DNA of 64,000 bases from Effrenium voratum (GCA_963377175.1 CAUJNA010003499.1:365321-429320), one strand, 5' to 3'; counted from the first letter of the stretch, positions 9,529 to 22,631 are shown. Program-made: numbers and translations. The notes: generated by a model not told the origin, from the letters alone.

Positions 9529-10469
9529 GGGGCTCTGAGTGCTAGATGAAACCCGGGTTCTGACTCCCTGAGTATACTACCTGCACGTCGAGCCACAAAA
9601 CTAACGGAAAGGCAAGGTTGATTCGTGGAAGCAAGGAAGGGTGGGTCGCATTGTGAGTGCAGTTGGCCTTCAGATAGTCCGGCGTCATTCTTTCAAGCCG
9701 CACAGGCCACTATCACTGCCTGACGAATTGACTGTCGGCCGACTTTCTGCGACATCTGCACAAGAGCGCAGCTCACAGAGAGGCGCACACTCCCAAGCCA
9801 TGACAGGGCATCAGGACTGAGCCGGCACACGCTCTAGGATGTGTGGGTGGCAGAACACGTGTTGAAAACCTCTCAGATGGGAATGACACTGCAGTCAAAA
9901 CCAACTTTGTCCCTTCTACCCTGAAAGGCTTGGGAGCGACAAAGGTGTGAAACGTTGGATGGAACATACGGGAACAACATCTTCACAAATGGTCATGACA
10001 CATCTGCCCCGTGCTGAGAAACGGGAAGACCAAACTTTCGTGTGACCTCGCCACAGAAGCTTCCCACTTTGATACCACGGAAGCACGAACTCCTGGGAAC
10101 AGACTCCAAGTGTCCCCAAATGTCCCGAGCGCTCAGTGCAGCAGCAGCGCGCTCCGGTCCAGCGCGAGGTCCCGCGTTGGACAGCGGCAGGCCTCAAGGG
10201 TACATGAGGGAAGTTGAGTGGGGGGTGGGCGGGGGGGGGGGAATGATTGTTTGAGGCAAAGGAAGGCTTGCATGCTTGAATGTTGGTCAATACGATGGGA
10301 ATGGTGAATCACAGGTGCAAGCACTTCGTTGATCAGCTGTGTGAAGTCCAGCATTTGAAACATTTGAGCCGTTGCTGTTGAAACACCTCCCAGCGACCCA
10401 GTCAGAACTGGCATTCACAAATGTATCCAAGCGCTTGAACACGTCATGTTTGATGACAGCAAGGAACTC

Positions 10470-12946
10470 TCACGATTCATCTAAAGTCTCCAAAGGTCGA
10501 TGCCTTGCTCCCGCCTTGCGCTTGCGGCGCTGCACCACAAAAGTGGACACCCCGAAGCCCAGGATGAGGCAGCTGAAGATCCTGCGGGCTTTCGACCGTA
10601 GATAGACAGAGTCGTACCCCGAGTCCCGCGGCGCATTGACCCGAAGGCGGGATGGGCTTGAAAGGCTGAAAAAAAGCTGCAAAGCTCGTCCCAATTTGAA
10701 GATCCTGACGTCTTGGGCCACGAGCTCAGAGACTAGACCGGCCTGACAGAAGCCTCGCTGAGTTAGGCCATCAGATTTCGTCCAAGCGGCAGTGGCTCGT
10801 ACAGCATCACCAGAAGCATCGCAAAGTACGCAAACCTGGGTTCTCAAGACTGAACCTTGTGGTTTCGTTTCGGTGTTCTTAAGAAACCGTTCGAAAAAAA
10901 TGCCGATCCCTGTTTTGAGCCAGACCTAGAGCATTTCTCACCTTCTCTCTTTGCCCCCAGCACAAACCTGGGAATCTCCAGCATGTCTCTTGCGCGGTTG
11001 CGCAGCCCTGGGCTGACTTGACCCCCGAACACAATAATGAATGATAGGATGCCTTTACCGCGTCAGCAATTTTCCACAAGGCTTACGAAGTAAATCGGCG
11101 CTGAAGTAATTTTTGGTATCTTTAGCCTTCATTTATTTAATTGTTAAAAAAAAAGCTTCAGCTTCAAAGGCTCATCAGACGAATGTCGCACTTGAACAGT
11201 CTCACTCCTCAACCATTCCCATTAGATCCTTCCAAAAGCCGAGATCTGCTGGCAAATGGTAGATGAGCCGGCCACACCCCCGCCCCACCCCCCCGCCCCC
11301 ACTTCGGGCTGGGCGCATCATCTGCATCCCGAAGAGCAACGCCTGGCGCAGGTCCGCCAACACGCCAGACTCCAGCGCTGCATCCCGAAGAGCCACACGC
11401 TCCCGCAGGACGTTCAAGGACACCTCGTGCGCGCGTTGGCCCCCCCCCCCCCCACCCGCCCCTGCAACAGACCAATGGGGAGTGGGTGAAATGGAAGCCA
11501 CGTGTCTCCTCCCGTGCAATCCCGAATGCATTTTCCGTGTAAATCAGCCTATCGATCTGTCATGGGGACATCGCCAACCGGCAACCATGCCTTGCCCTTC
11601 TTGCGTGACGCTCTGGGTGAGGTTGCGAGTTTTTCCACAAAGCAGTGGTCAAGTGGGCCAGCCACAAAGACATGCACGAGGCCTCTTTGGCAATCTTCCT
11701 GCCAGGATGACGGGAGTGCAAAGTTGGGCGTATACGAGCTTGCCACGCGCGCCATAAAGCAATCTTGGCTGCCAGCATCGTCGCTAAGACGCTTCAAGAC
11801 AATGAAGACAATGAAAGAAGCCAGAACCAAAGCGGCCTTTGGGCCTTTGTCCTTTAGAATTCCATGTCGCGCGAGAGCTACATTTGGCAAAGCTTTTCGG
11901 CAAACCAATTGTGCAACAGTCAGTGCTTGCCGGTGTCAAAAGCAGTCTATCTTGGCCACATGGCTATTGTGTTCTTGAAAGTGTTGCGATAGAGGTCCAG
12001 AAAGAAGGACACTGGCCACAAGCAAATGCCACATGCCAATCCAAGGAGAGGTATGCCGAATAGACAGAGCGAACAGGGGAGCCCACGGTTAGGGCTGTGC
12101 CAAAGCAGTAAATCGCTGGGCACATTTGGCACTGCACCCCCCCTAGTTTACCGAAACACACTGGCTATCAGGAGACAAAGTGGCTCAATACGTGCAGGAC
12201 TTCAACAAAAAACCTGCAACAAAGTACTCCGAAAGGGCAAAGGCCGCAACATCAAAGCAAAGTTCCAGTGTCACAACATGTTATCATGGCTCAGCCGAGA
12301 TCCTCGACTGCCTCAGGCCATGACGCTTGTAAAGGGACCAACGTAACGAAAGCAGAGGCATGCTAGTTAAAGGCGAACTTCCAGAATTGCTCTTTGTTGT
12401 TGGTCAACAAAGAGTCCACGTCATGTGTTTCTGTTTGTTCTGGTTTTGCCTCAAGATCCTTCTGCTTCACTTCTCCCTCGCCTTCCCCGTTTCGTCCCTA
12501 TTCCCTCCCCGACAAACCTGCTCCGAGTCACAACCACCCCGGGGATGAGAAACGCTCCAGTGCATCCCAGCAAATACTTGGCGGGCGAGTCGAGCGCCCA
12601 GCCAGGAAACAGGAACAGGGCACAGTCCTACATGCGATAGTCTCTGACAGTCAAAAAGACGGGTGGAGCTGTTTTGGATGGTTACAGGGAACCAAAGCAA
12701 ACAACCCCTATTTCTACAAGCCCATATAGTACTCCAGGGCTTGCATTCAGATTTCCGAGCCACGAAGCAAACCGCAGTCTTTGCCTGAAATAAGTCCTAA
12801 GCAAACATGTTGTTGGATTTGTGCAGCGACCTTCAAACTCGGAAGGACACCAACCCATCAGATGAAACCCCCCACCTGGGCCGGTCCCATGGCCAGCTGA
12901 AAGCCATCCGTCATCACCGAGCCCTTGCCCCGACAAAAGCGGGCCA
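10470..12946 (-). CDS. Ctr-type copper transporter, paralogue 2 (middle copy)
   Basis: Second paralogue, with the exon order of its neighbours. Exon 1, about 12876-12946 (FCRGKGSVMTDGFQLAMG); 2, about 12529-12627 (CALFLFPGWALDSPAKYLLGC, first membrane segment); 3, 11317-11423 (VLRERVALRD...QALLFGMQMM); 4, 10797-10835 (39 bp, FAYFAMLLVMLYE, the MxxxM motif); 5, 10470-10581 (RIFSCLILGFGVSTFVVQRRKRKAG, ending at TGA 10472-10470). Introns 3 and 4 start GC and end AG; intron 1 has a GT donor. The ATG at 12946 is the nearest start, and no Met/His-rich N-terminus is seen here, so a further 5' exon is possible. About 360 bp separate it from the copy upstream and 940 bp from the copy downstream. A cytosolic basic tail (QRRKRKAG) follows membrane segment 3. 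Confidence 0.74.
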
Positions 12947-13307
12947 TTGCGCTTCGCAGGCCTTGCGCACTCTCCAACGGAAAGGCGTGGCAGCTTCGGG
13001 TCTCCAAGCTTTGAGTTTGATGCCTGGCATCCTGAAGTTGTAGGTCACCCCTCTTGACACATTGGCGGCAAGCGTGGAATTTCTCCACAAGCAGTGATTG
13101 TGTCTACGCGTTCCCAAACAAGCAAGTAGTGACATGCAGAGATCTCCCCGACTTGAGCAGATCTTCATTAACTGTTGGGATGCCCTGCTCCGAATTCAGC
13201 TCGCTGTCCAGCTGTGAGCCAACAGGCATCATGTCTTTCAATTCTTCCACGGTTCACAAGGCAGCAGTGTTTGGCACTGTTTTCTCCTCGAACACCGCGT
13301 CAGGCAC

Positions 13308-16226
13308 TCACCATGTCCGGGGAGCAGCAGGGGGCCGCGTTGATGCGTGCCGTGAGGGCTGAGGAGGCCGCCTGAGCAACGACATGTCACAAGAGCTCTC
13401 TTCTCCACTTGTCGAACTAGATTCCACCTTTTCGCCGGCAACGTGGCTTCCTGGCTTTGGCACCTGACCCATCACCCCCCCCCCGTGCCCTGCCTTGCGG
13501 CGCTTGAAGCGCTGCAGGAGGAAGGTGGCAATCATGAAGCCCGCAATGACACAGCTAAAGATCCTGACAAATCTTGAAGGCACCAACAAAATGGGTCCCG
13601 TGGGCCAGGGATTGATGGCCCAACTTGAGAATGCCGGAAGCTCGCAGTCTTGGAGTCTTAGGGTCTTGGAGTTCCTGTTATCCTGTTGCTCAGTGCAAAA
13701 GGCAAATTCATGATCCCCTGCATTTGTTCACTTTGCGCATGAAGAAGGAGGATGACACATTGGCCGGACCGGGCTCCGGGGCCCATCGTCTCGCTGAGCG
13801 AACAAGGCAAAATGTGGATGGGACTTTCACCAAACATACCTCTGCAAGTCTCAACCCACTGCTTTGAACTCGAGCCTGAGTTCTCCTAGATCCGACCGAT
13901 TTGTTATCGATTGCTTGACCATTGGGTTTATTCTATAGCTTAGTGCTGTCAAGTTGTAGTTCAGGTTGCTTTAAATTAGTCAGGCGAGAAAGAAAAAAAC
14001 AGCTGGTGGTCTCTTCTTGCGCAATGCTCAGTGGCCCCTGATCACCGCCCCGGCACCATGCTTGCGTTTCCCTGCAAATTGAAGAATCTTCTCTGGGGCG
14101 GACCTCCGCTCAAAGTGAAAACTCCCTCCCATCCATCCGAGCATCACTGTCTCGTAGAGCATCACCAAGAGCATCACAAAGTATGCCAGCCTCAGACATG
14201 ATAGGTCCCATCCTTTGCAGCTTGGCATGCCAACACAGAACGAACCCTTCTCTGCAAGCACAAACGACGCGACAGGAACAGTGCAAGCAACACCAAGTGT
14301 GCACTCATCGGATCATGCAAACAAAGGCCACGGTGGGTAGGGCCCAAGCACTCCGTTTGCCCTGTGAGGTTTGCAGTACAATTGTGCAAGCACGTGCAAC
14401 AATGTGCTGACGAATCACATCACATTTCAAGCATCCTGCAAAATAGAAGCATGCTGCACTGATTTTCCCTAGAGACCCTGACCGTCGCCACCATGCGTTC
14501 CATATCTGAATCAAGGGACACCTGTTCCAAGCTGCACCTTTTAACCTTCACCTTTCCCACAAGACCCGTCCTGGGCATATGATGGATTGGCTCCCTACAA
14601 TAAACTGCTCGCAATCAGGGCGACCTACTGCAATCCATGAAGTCGCCGGTTGGAAATATGGGACTTTCTAGAATAGCGAGCTTGATTAAGAATGCACGTT
14701 TTCACGGTGCAGTCGCAAAGCGGTTCTATCTCAAAACAGCTGGACCAACTGGACCAATTGGGCGAACTGGGCCGCAATGTAAATGCTGCCCAGGGCAAAT
14801 CCGTATGTCCCAAATATATGGTGGACTGGTTGCTGCATGGGTGTGGTCTTCCCCTTTATGAAACCAAAGAGGAGTTCCCAAAAAGCAACACACCCGTATT
14901 GACCTGTTTCCATAGATCCGTTCCAAGGCGCGTCATCTGCAGGCCGAAAAGCACCGCCGCCAGAGCGTCCGGAGCGATGCCTCCGCCGCGCTGGCTGATC
15001 TCCACGACCCGCTCTCGGACCAGTTGCACTGACACCTCAGCTTCGGAAAAATCGGACAGGCGGTCCTAGCGGGTGTCGTATACCGGTATGTTGCAAAAGT
15101 TGAGGAACCCCCAAAACGGATTTCGGCTTGCCTTTTGGCTCCCTTGGTCTCGCGTCAGGTACTGTTTTTGTCATTCCTGAATCCAGGAAGTCCTAGACGA
15201 TTAGCCAGCTTTTGCCAACAGCCCGCATGGTGTTGTGCCTCAATGCCAGGGCGGAAAGGCTAAGAACGCCACGATGTGCACAAATCGCTCCAATAGAGGT
15301 GGGCCACTTGAGTCACACAGCTCTTGAGCCAAGGATGCTGTGTCAAATGTTCTTCAATGATACATGTCGAAACGAACCATCGCAGCAGTCCAGGAGGATG
15401 CTTGCTGTAGACATGCAGTTTTCGAGGCTGTCTGCCCCTCGCAGGGGCAGTAGGACGGCAAGTTGGAAATACAAATACTGGAGCGTGTGTGGCTTGTTTG
15501 CGGCTGGGTGACCTGACCTTGGTGGCCTCTGTGGCTTGAAAACAGGTTGATCTTAGTCGGAAGGACAGTGGCAGATTGGCAATCGCAAATTGCTGTCTGC
15601 GACAGGTCGAACGGTGCCCCACATGTTGAAGGATCTCCGATCTCTTGCAAGCCAACCGAGTTGTCTCGACGGCATCCGTAAAAAGCAACCCTTCTGCTCA
15701 CATCGCAGCGCCGAGCTGCGATGGCCATTGGAATGGCACAGGCACCGCAGCAACCGAGCAGGTACTTGGCTGGGGAGTCCAGCCCCCATCCAGGGAACAG
15801 GAACAGGGCGCAGTACCTCCCAAAAGTCACAAGGGCCAGGTCGGGGAGCAAAGGAGAGCAACGCGTAGGTTTGATTTGAGGGCAAGAAACTGGCATGCGT
15901 GGATTTGGGTCAGCAGTAAAGTCATCCAGGAGTCAACACTCTTCCATGTGGGTCTGAGAGCCAACTCAACTCTGCAACAGTTGCAGGCGAAAACATGGTT
16001 GAGAGGCGCACCGTTTGCTTTACATGAACAACTATTGCCTGGAGGGAACGGATCTCCGTTGAAACACAAACTGCCTTTGTAATGGAAAGGAAAGAAACAA
16101 AACGACACAAATACATACAAAGCTGAAGACTGGTGAACTGGTAAGGTGCTGCGACGGCCCGATGGCGATTTGAAAGCCGTTGGACATCACTGAGCCCTCT
16201 CCCTTACAGAACACCTCCTCCGACAT
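13308..16226 (-). CDS. Ctr-type copper transporter, paralogue 1 (highest copy)
   Basis: First paralogue in the array. Exon 1, about 16150-16226 (MSEEVFCKGEGSVMSNGFQIAIG); 2, about 15717-15816 (YCALFLFPGWGLDSPAKYLL, segment 1); 3, 14932-15035 (VSVQLVRERVVEI...AAVLFGLQM); 4, 14152-14190 (39 bp, LAYFVMLLVMLYE, segment 2 with MxxxM); 5, 13308-13563 (RIFSCVIAGFMIATFLLQRFKRR, segment 3). Its C-terminal tail is about 50 residues longer than in the other two copies and rich in Ser, Pro and Arg; the stop is at 13308. Intron 3 starts GC and intron 4 starts GA. Joining exons 3-4-5 in phase gives an uninterrupted Ctr core (GLQM-T-LAYFVMLL...MLYE-IFSC). A start upstream of 16226 cannot be excluded. Human CTR1 has the same MxxxM-then-segment-3 order. 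Confidence 0.74.
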
Positions 16227-17117
16227 GGCCGATGCAAAAGGCGCAGGCGCGCGTCTGGCACGCACGCTCCGCAACTTCTTGAGCCACGCGCTTTGCAGAC
16301 TGCCAGGCGTGCGTTGAAGGGCAAAAAGCCTTGCCAAGAGCCCACGTCTAAAAGGCCTATTGTATTGTGCAACTCTTTAGAACAAGTTGAATGTAATGAT
16401 GCAGGTGCTCGTTGATTCCAACGCAAAAGCAGGCGAGGAATCACTACAGGCGTGAATCTCAGCTCTATTTGCCCAAGCAAGTTAGAAATGGGATGAGATC
16501 GTGGCTTTGAGCTGCCGAAGCCTAGACATAGAATCAGAATTGCTGGGGCAGCGTGATCAACACTTGGCCAGGGTTCTCCACAACCTATCTGTGTCTCTGA
16601 TTGCCTACTGTTGCAACAAGAGGTTCAACCAACCTGACAGGCGGCGACCGTTGCCGATCGCTTGCAGATTGACGTCTTGGCCTATCAAGGACCTTATCAA
16701 AGCCCTTGAGCTAGCCGCCCTGGGTGTCAAACCAAACAAATGAAGGGCTGCTCGATAAAAACTCGCAGGTTTACCTTACATGCTCATGTGAAGAGTAAAA
16801 CGGCCACGGCACAACCAATCTTCAACGCGGCTTCTTTCTTGCCCCAGCCTCGCAGTGGTGCCTGGCACAACGTATGAAGCATGGCACCCTGTCGAAGCAC
16901 CGGAATGGGTGCTCCTCTGGGTTGCCCTTTCTTGATACGGGGGAATGCTGCTTTTTTATCATTTAGTGCCATGTGGATCTTCCAGCATTTGAGCGCAGAA
17001 CGCAGCGCAAGCACAACATGCGTCTGCGACAAATGATGTTGGTGTTCAGTACCATAGCTCCTAGTTTCCTGTCACATGGTGTACCTTGCTCGCGCTGTCG
17101 CTTGGAGCAGTTGTTCG
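16227..17117. other. Sequence upstream of the copper-transporter array
   Basis: No gene, RNA or repeat was recognised. It lies 5' of the highest transporter copy and may hold its promoter or untranslated leader, but no known motif was identified. Confidence 0.4.
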
Positions 17118-17120
17118 TCA

Positions 17121-17175
<55 letters not shown>

Positions 17176-17368
17176 GGATGAGGATGAGGATGAGGATGAG
17201 GATAACGACGACGATGATGTCGAAGGAGGAGGAGGAGGAGGAGCAGGAGGAGGAGGAGGAGCAGGAGGAGGAGGAGGAGCAGGAAGAGGAGGAGGAGGAC
17301 GACGACGACGATCAGGGTGACGATGATTCGATGATGGCGATGGTGACAACTATGACGATGGCGATGAC

Positions 17369-17417
<49 letters not shown>

Positions 17418-17572
17418 TTAATGATGATGATGATGATGATGATGTTGATGATGATGATGGTGGTGGTGGTGGTGACGATGATGATGATGACGATAAAAAT
17501 AGTGAGGGTAGTGACGATGATGCTGCTGATGATGACCACGATGATGATGATGATGACGAACAACATCGCCAA
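17118..17572 (+). repeat. GAT / GAGGAT / GGA trinucleotide repeat tract
   Basis: A block of (GAT)n from 17118, then GAGGAT, then GGA/GCA, then more GAT with interruptions to about 17570. All frames stay open, so it translates as poly-Asp/Glu on one frame and poly-Met/Ser/Ile on others. These are repeat artefacts, not evidence of an acidic protein. Confidence 0.95.
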
Positions 17573-20500
17573 AACAATGACAACAACTGCAGTGACAGCG
17601 ACGAAAATGACAACGGCAATGACACCACCAGCCCGCCTGCAAGGCTGTCACCTGCGCCGGGGCGTGGTCAATGCTTGCTGGAAGCTCCGACGGGCTGCAA
17701 GTAAATCAGTTCAAATGAATCCTGGGAGCTTGCTTGTGTCTTGTGAGCTGGCAGCATTGATATCGGAAAAGAGTGGCTGAAGCCCCTCTTGGGTTTGAGA
17801 TGTAAACAACCCCTTCAAACAACCCTGCTGAATATAGTTCTGCTGATGGAACAAAAGTACGGCGCTTCCAGGCGCTTCCATGCAATCTGTGTGTTATAAA
17901 AACTAGGCTGTGTAATTCACAGGCCTGGCAAAGGCCTGTCTAGTGAAAACTGGGATAGTTTGTCTCAACTTGTCGCGTTCTGTTCCGCCCAGTGTCAACA
18001 CCGTGCTTTTGCTGGACAGAAGACATCTGCACCAGATGATTTCACTTGCTCAGTGCAACAGCAACGGCCTTGGGCAACAAACTACACCTTTTGTGACTAG
18101 AAGACCACACCGCGTGACATGCGGAGATAACACAATGGTCAAACGCCCATGGCAAAGGACCCGTAGCCCACAGACGAACAGTTGCGTCAGTTGCGTATGG
18201 TTCAGCATACCTCAAACTGGTATCGACCATGGCAACTCTCCGTGTGACGAGATCCAAGCTGAAGGTCGCAAGGATTCCGGGAATGTAACCGCGAGAAGTC
18301 AATTCTACTTGTGCTACGATTACAACGTTGATCTGGCGGTCTGTTGCAAGTCGCTCTTTTTGGGGGACTTCAAAAGGGGTAGTGTGTAAACAACCATTTG
18401 AGGGTTCAGGAAGTTCTACACGTTCCGGGAGAATCCAAAGCCGCTGAGCACCGAAAGGGCTGACATCGCCATGCTTGTTGTCTAGCGCGTACACTTGGGG
18501 CATCGGCGCATGTGGTTGTGCCATTTCCAAGCTTTGGACAGGACATCCCACAAGAAAAAGCAACTCGCCTGGATGCCACAAAGCCACATGGCATGGCACG
18601 CAATGACGTGGGAGCGGGTCACGCACTCTGCTGATGTGTTGGACATTGTTGCAATATTCTGGGCAGTGCAAGCCTAGAGTGTCGGGTCCAAGAGTCAGAG
18701 GCAAATTAGAAACAACTCCAATGATGTCTAATCGCGCAAAAAGCTAACAGCTAGAGCCAGGCAACCAGTGGATCGGCAGTTGCGGCAATTGACGGCACAA
18801 AACAAGCAATTCCCCGAAGTGAGCCAGAAGAAAGCGTCTCTCCGTGTACAAATGAGACTGCAAACTAGCCAAGTGTCCACCCCGCTCCGCTGGTCCCCTC
18901 CTTTCTGGTGGCTGTCAAAAAAGGGCAATGAGCACCAAGATTCTGAGAGATGAAAGGTCGACTGCAATTGAGGTGAAGACAACTTGGTTCAGGAGTAGTG
19001 CTAAGAACTTGACGAGCGCCTCCTTGGCGGGAACGAAGAAACCTGGTTCAAAATGGTTGCTTCCAGATTGGTTCAACTTATTCAAAAAGCCTCGGGCCCA
19101 ACTCGCAATCAAGCCAATCAGTCAATGCAGGATGTCATTGGTGCTCGTGGATGCCAAGCAACCCGCAAACTCACCCAGCCCAACAAACCGAAAGATCCGC
19201 CAAACCTACCGAATCAACCTAACCAACCGACCACCTGCGCCGTGCAGTTCATGCCTATTGTAAGCCTTGGGCCGCGCCGCAACTTGCACAAAGAAATCAT
19301 CTACCAACCCTTGACCCACATCTGGGTACACGGAAACAAAAAATGTTCTGATTCCCCAAATATAAAACATCTTTGGAGAAGACCCCAGAACCCTCACCGC
19401 CTTCCAGCCCCCCCTCCCCCCCCAAAAAAAAGAAAGACAAATCCCCGATCACGGGATGGCAATGTCATCGAGCTCCTGGATGGTCATGAGCTCCCTGAGA
19501 TGCCAAACAGCCGGTCTTCAACGTGCCGGTCCACTTCCGAAATGGGCATGAATGTCAAATAGGGCTTGGTCAAATAAGAAGTTGGATCCGAGCATGCCCT
19601 GCTCTTTAACCTGAAATGCAGAAACAGCTCACAGCGCTCGCACGGCACGAAGATTCTCTCTACCGCAGCTCCCCTCCCACATGGTGCAAGCGCTAGTTTG
19701 TGTCTGCGGCAACACAAAAATCCCAAGCGCATGGCACGGCACTCAGCACCCAAGAAACGGAATCTCTTGGAGAGGCTGGGCTATTTCTGCTCAAGGGTCC
19801 GTGGACCTGCCGGCCGGACGTTTTGCATCCAAGGCGCTTCTTGCCCTTGTTCTCCTCCTTCTCCTGGCTGAGATGTTCGCCCGCTCTCAATAGCGAGCCC
19901 TTGTTGTTTTGCATGGAATTTCTATTGTGCTTGGCAGGCACATAACCTCTTACCCCATGACCACTAATTTTAAAGCTACAAAACAGAATTTCACAAATTG
20001 TTTGACTTGAGCCCAGGACCAACCCTTTGAAGATCATGCTCAGCAACTTACAACACCCACACACGCACGCACGCACGCACGCGCGCACGCACGCATGCTC
20101 ACATGCTTTGCGGACTCCGGCGCCCTCAGGCGCTTGTGTTTCTCAGATGCGCCGATGGGAGTTCAAATGTCTTTCATTGCAACTGCGGTGCCCGTGTCGG
20201 CCTAGGGCTCGCCCTAAAATGCTGGAGGCGCAGCTACATGTGTAGACTAAAATGATGAGCATGAACTTCTTGCAGGCGTGGGCTTGTGGGTCTGCGGGCT
20301 TGCTCTGGTGGTTCGGGGATACGGGTGATGCCGGAGCGCTGATGGGAGCTGCCTTCCACAAATCATCTTCAGTTGGGCGTGGAAGTGCTGCAAACCCAAG
20401 ACGTTGCCCTTGAAAACACTGAAAAAACAGCGGCTTCAGAAGGCTAAACACTAAAAGCCGCACAGAAATCACGATGCTGATGAAGGCCCTTGCCTTGCGC

Positions 20501-20636
20501 GCAGCTCGAAAACTGATAAAGGAGCAAGAGCTATCAGCTATGAAGTTGAGCGTTGCGGTGCTGGTTAGTTGTACGTCAGCAAAAAAATCCGCCGACATTG
20601 CTCGGCGTGTCGGACACCTAAGAGAGGATAGAGGAT
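17573..20636. other. Mostly featureless sequence with one longer minus-strand ORF
   Basis: No recognisable exon, RNA or mobile element. A 220-codon minus-strand ORF at 18042-18704 is listed separately. A short (ACGC)n tract lies at about 20056-20090 and a C8/A8 run near 19420. A direct duplication GGCGCTTCCA occurs at about 17860. Confidence 0.5.
18042..18704 (-). CDS. Hypothetical ORF, no recognised domain
   Basis: A single open frame of 220 codons, with MPLTLGPDTLGL at the first Met and stop at 18042. Composition is protein-like rather than low-complexity, and it is among the longest non-repeat ORFs in the window. I recognise no motif, signal peptide or membrane segment. Random ORFs over 150 codons also occur here, so this may be chance. 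Strand agrees with the supported genes. Confidence 0.2.
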   Translation of the reverse strand: MPLTLGPDTLGLHCPEYCNNVQHISRVRDPLPRHCVPCHVALWHPGELLFLVGCPVQSLEMAQPHAPMPQVYALDNKHGDVSPFGAQRLWILPERVELPEPSNGCLHTTPFEVPQKERLATDRQINVVIVAQVELTSRGYIPGILATFSLDLVTRRVAMVDTSLRYAEPYATDATVRLWATGPLPWAFDHCVISACHAVWSSSHKRCSLLPKAVAVALSK

Positions 20637-20698
20637 AACCCCCCCTAACCCCCCCCCCACCCGACGTCTGATACGTGGGGGGGCCCCCCCCCCCCAAG
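20637..20698. repeat. C-rich/G-rich homopolymer tract with hairpin potential
   Basis: Runs of C (CCCCCCTAACCCCCCCCCCA) are followed by ACGTCTGATACGT, then seven G and twelve C. The G run can pair with either C run, and ACGT...ACGT is self-complementary. It sits about 240 bp before the TACA array. Confidence 0.7.
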
Positions 20699-20934
20699 GA
20701 CCGCGCGGCAATTTGATGACGTTCCACTAAACGTAGCCTTCGGGGAGCCAGTGTCGCAAAACAGGGGTCCCAGGCTCGATTCCCCCTGCCGGCTTTTTTG
20801 CTGGCTTGGGCTTCCTGCATCCTTTTGCCGAAAATCTGGCAAAACTCTGTGTTTTTGGACATCCTCTTTGCGAGAATGCTGGAAAAACCGTGTTTTTTGA
20901 GGGAAATACTGGGGAGCAAAGGGGAAGTGCAAGG

Positions 20935-20971
20935 ATACATACATACATACAGACATACATACATACATACA

Positions 20972-21002
<31 letters not shown>

Positions 21003-21555
21003 CATACATTACATAACATTACTTTACATTACATCACATTACATACATACATACATACATTACATTACATTACATTACATTACATTTCTTTACATTACAT
21101 TACATTACATTACATTACATACATACATATGTACATACATACATACATACATACATGCATGCATACATACATACATACGTACATACATACATGCATACAT
21201 ACATACATACATACATACACACATTACATACATACATTGCATTACATTACATTACATTACATTACATTACATTACATTACATTGCATTGCATTACATTAC
21301 ATACAACATACATTGCATACATACATTGCATACATACATTGCATACATACATACATACATACATACATACATACATACATACATACATTACATTACATTA
21401 CATTACATTACATTACATTACATTACATTACATTACATTACATTACATTACATTACATTACATTACATTACATTACATTACATTACATTACATTACATTA
21501 CATTACATTACATTACATTACATTACATTACATTACATACATACATTACATTACA

Positions 21556-21586
<31 letters not shown>

Positions 21587-21775
21587 CATACATTACATTA
21601 CATTACATTACATACATTACATACATTACATTACATTACATTACATTACATTACATTACATTACATTACATTACATTACATTACATTACATTACATTACA
21701 TTACATTACATTACATTACATTACATTACATTACATTACATTACATTACATTACATTACATTACATTACATTACA

Positions 21776-21806
<31 letters not shown>

Positions 21807-21900
21807 CATACATACATACATACATACATACATACATACATACATACATACATACATACATACATACATACATACATACATACATACATACATACATACA

Positions 21901-21931
<31 letters not shown>

Positions 21932-22465
21932 CATACATACATACATACATACATACATACATACATACATACATACATACATACATACATACATACATAC
22001 ATACATACATACATACATACATACATACATACATACATACATACATACATACATACATACATACATACATACATACATACATACATACATACATACATAC
22101 ATACATACATACATACATACATACATACATACATACATACATACATACATACATACATACATACATACATACATACATACATACATACATACATACATAC
22201 ATACATACATACATACATACATACATACATACATACATACATACATACATACATACATACATACATACATACATACATACATACATACATACATACATAC
22301 ATACATACATACATACATACATACATACATACATACATACATACATACATACATACATACATACATACATACATACATACATACATACATACATACATAC
22401 ATACATACATACATACATACATACATACATACATACATACATACATACATACATACATACATACA

Positions 22466-22496
<31 letters not shown>

Positions 22497-22570
22497 CATA
22501 CATACATACATACATACATACATACATACATACATACATACATACATACATACATACATACATACATACA

Positions 22571-22631
<61 letters not shown>

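Noticed and set aside
14740..14785. Collagen-like Gly-Pro reading (AGPTGPIGRTGP) on the plus strand
   Set aside because: A very short TGGACCAA repeat inside a transporter intron on the opposite strand, with no continuation.
15315..15330. Relict of the dinoflagellate spliced leader (CTTGAGCCAA, reverse orientation)
   Set aside because: Only about ten bases match, and the rest of the 22-base leader is absent. Similar short matches occur by chance.
16973..17780. Poly-Asp/Glu ORF that looks like an acidic protein
   Set aside because: It is the GAT/GAGGAT microsatellite read in one frame; all other frames are open too.
20700..20800. tRNA gene suggested by GGGTCCCAGGCTCGATTCCCCC
   Set aside because: The T-arm stem does not pair around the loop, and no acceptor or anticodon stem can be drawn. 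At most a B-box remnant remains.
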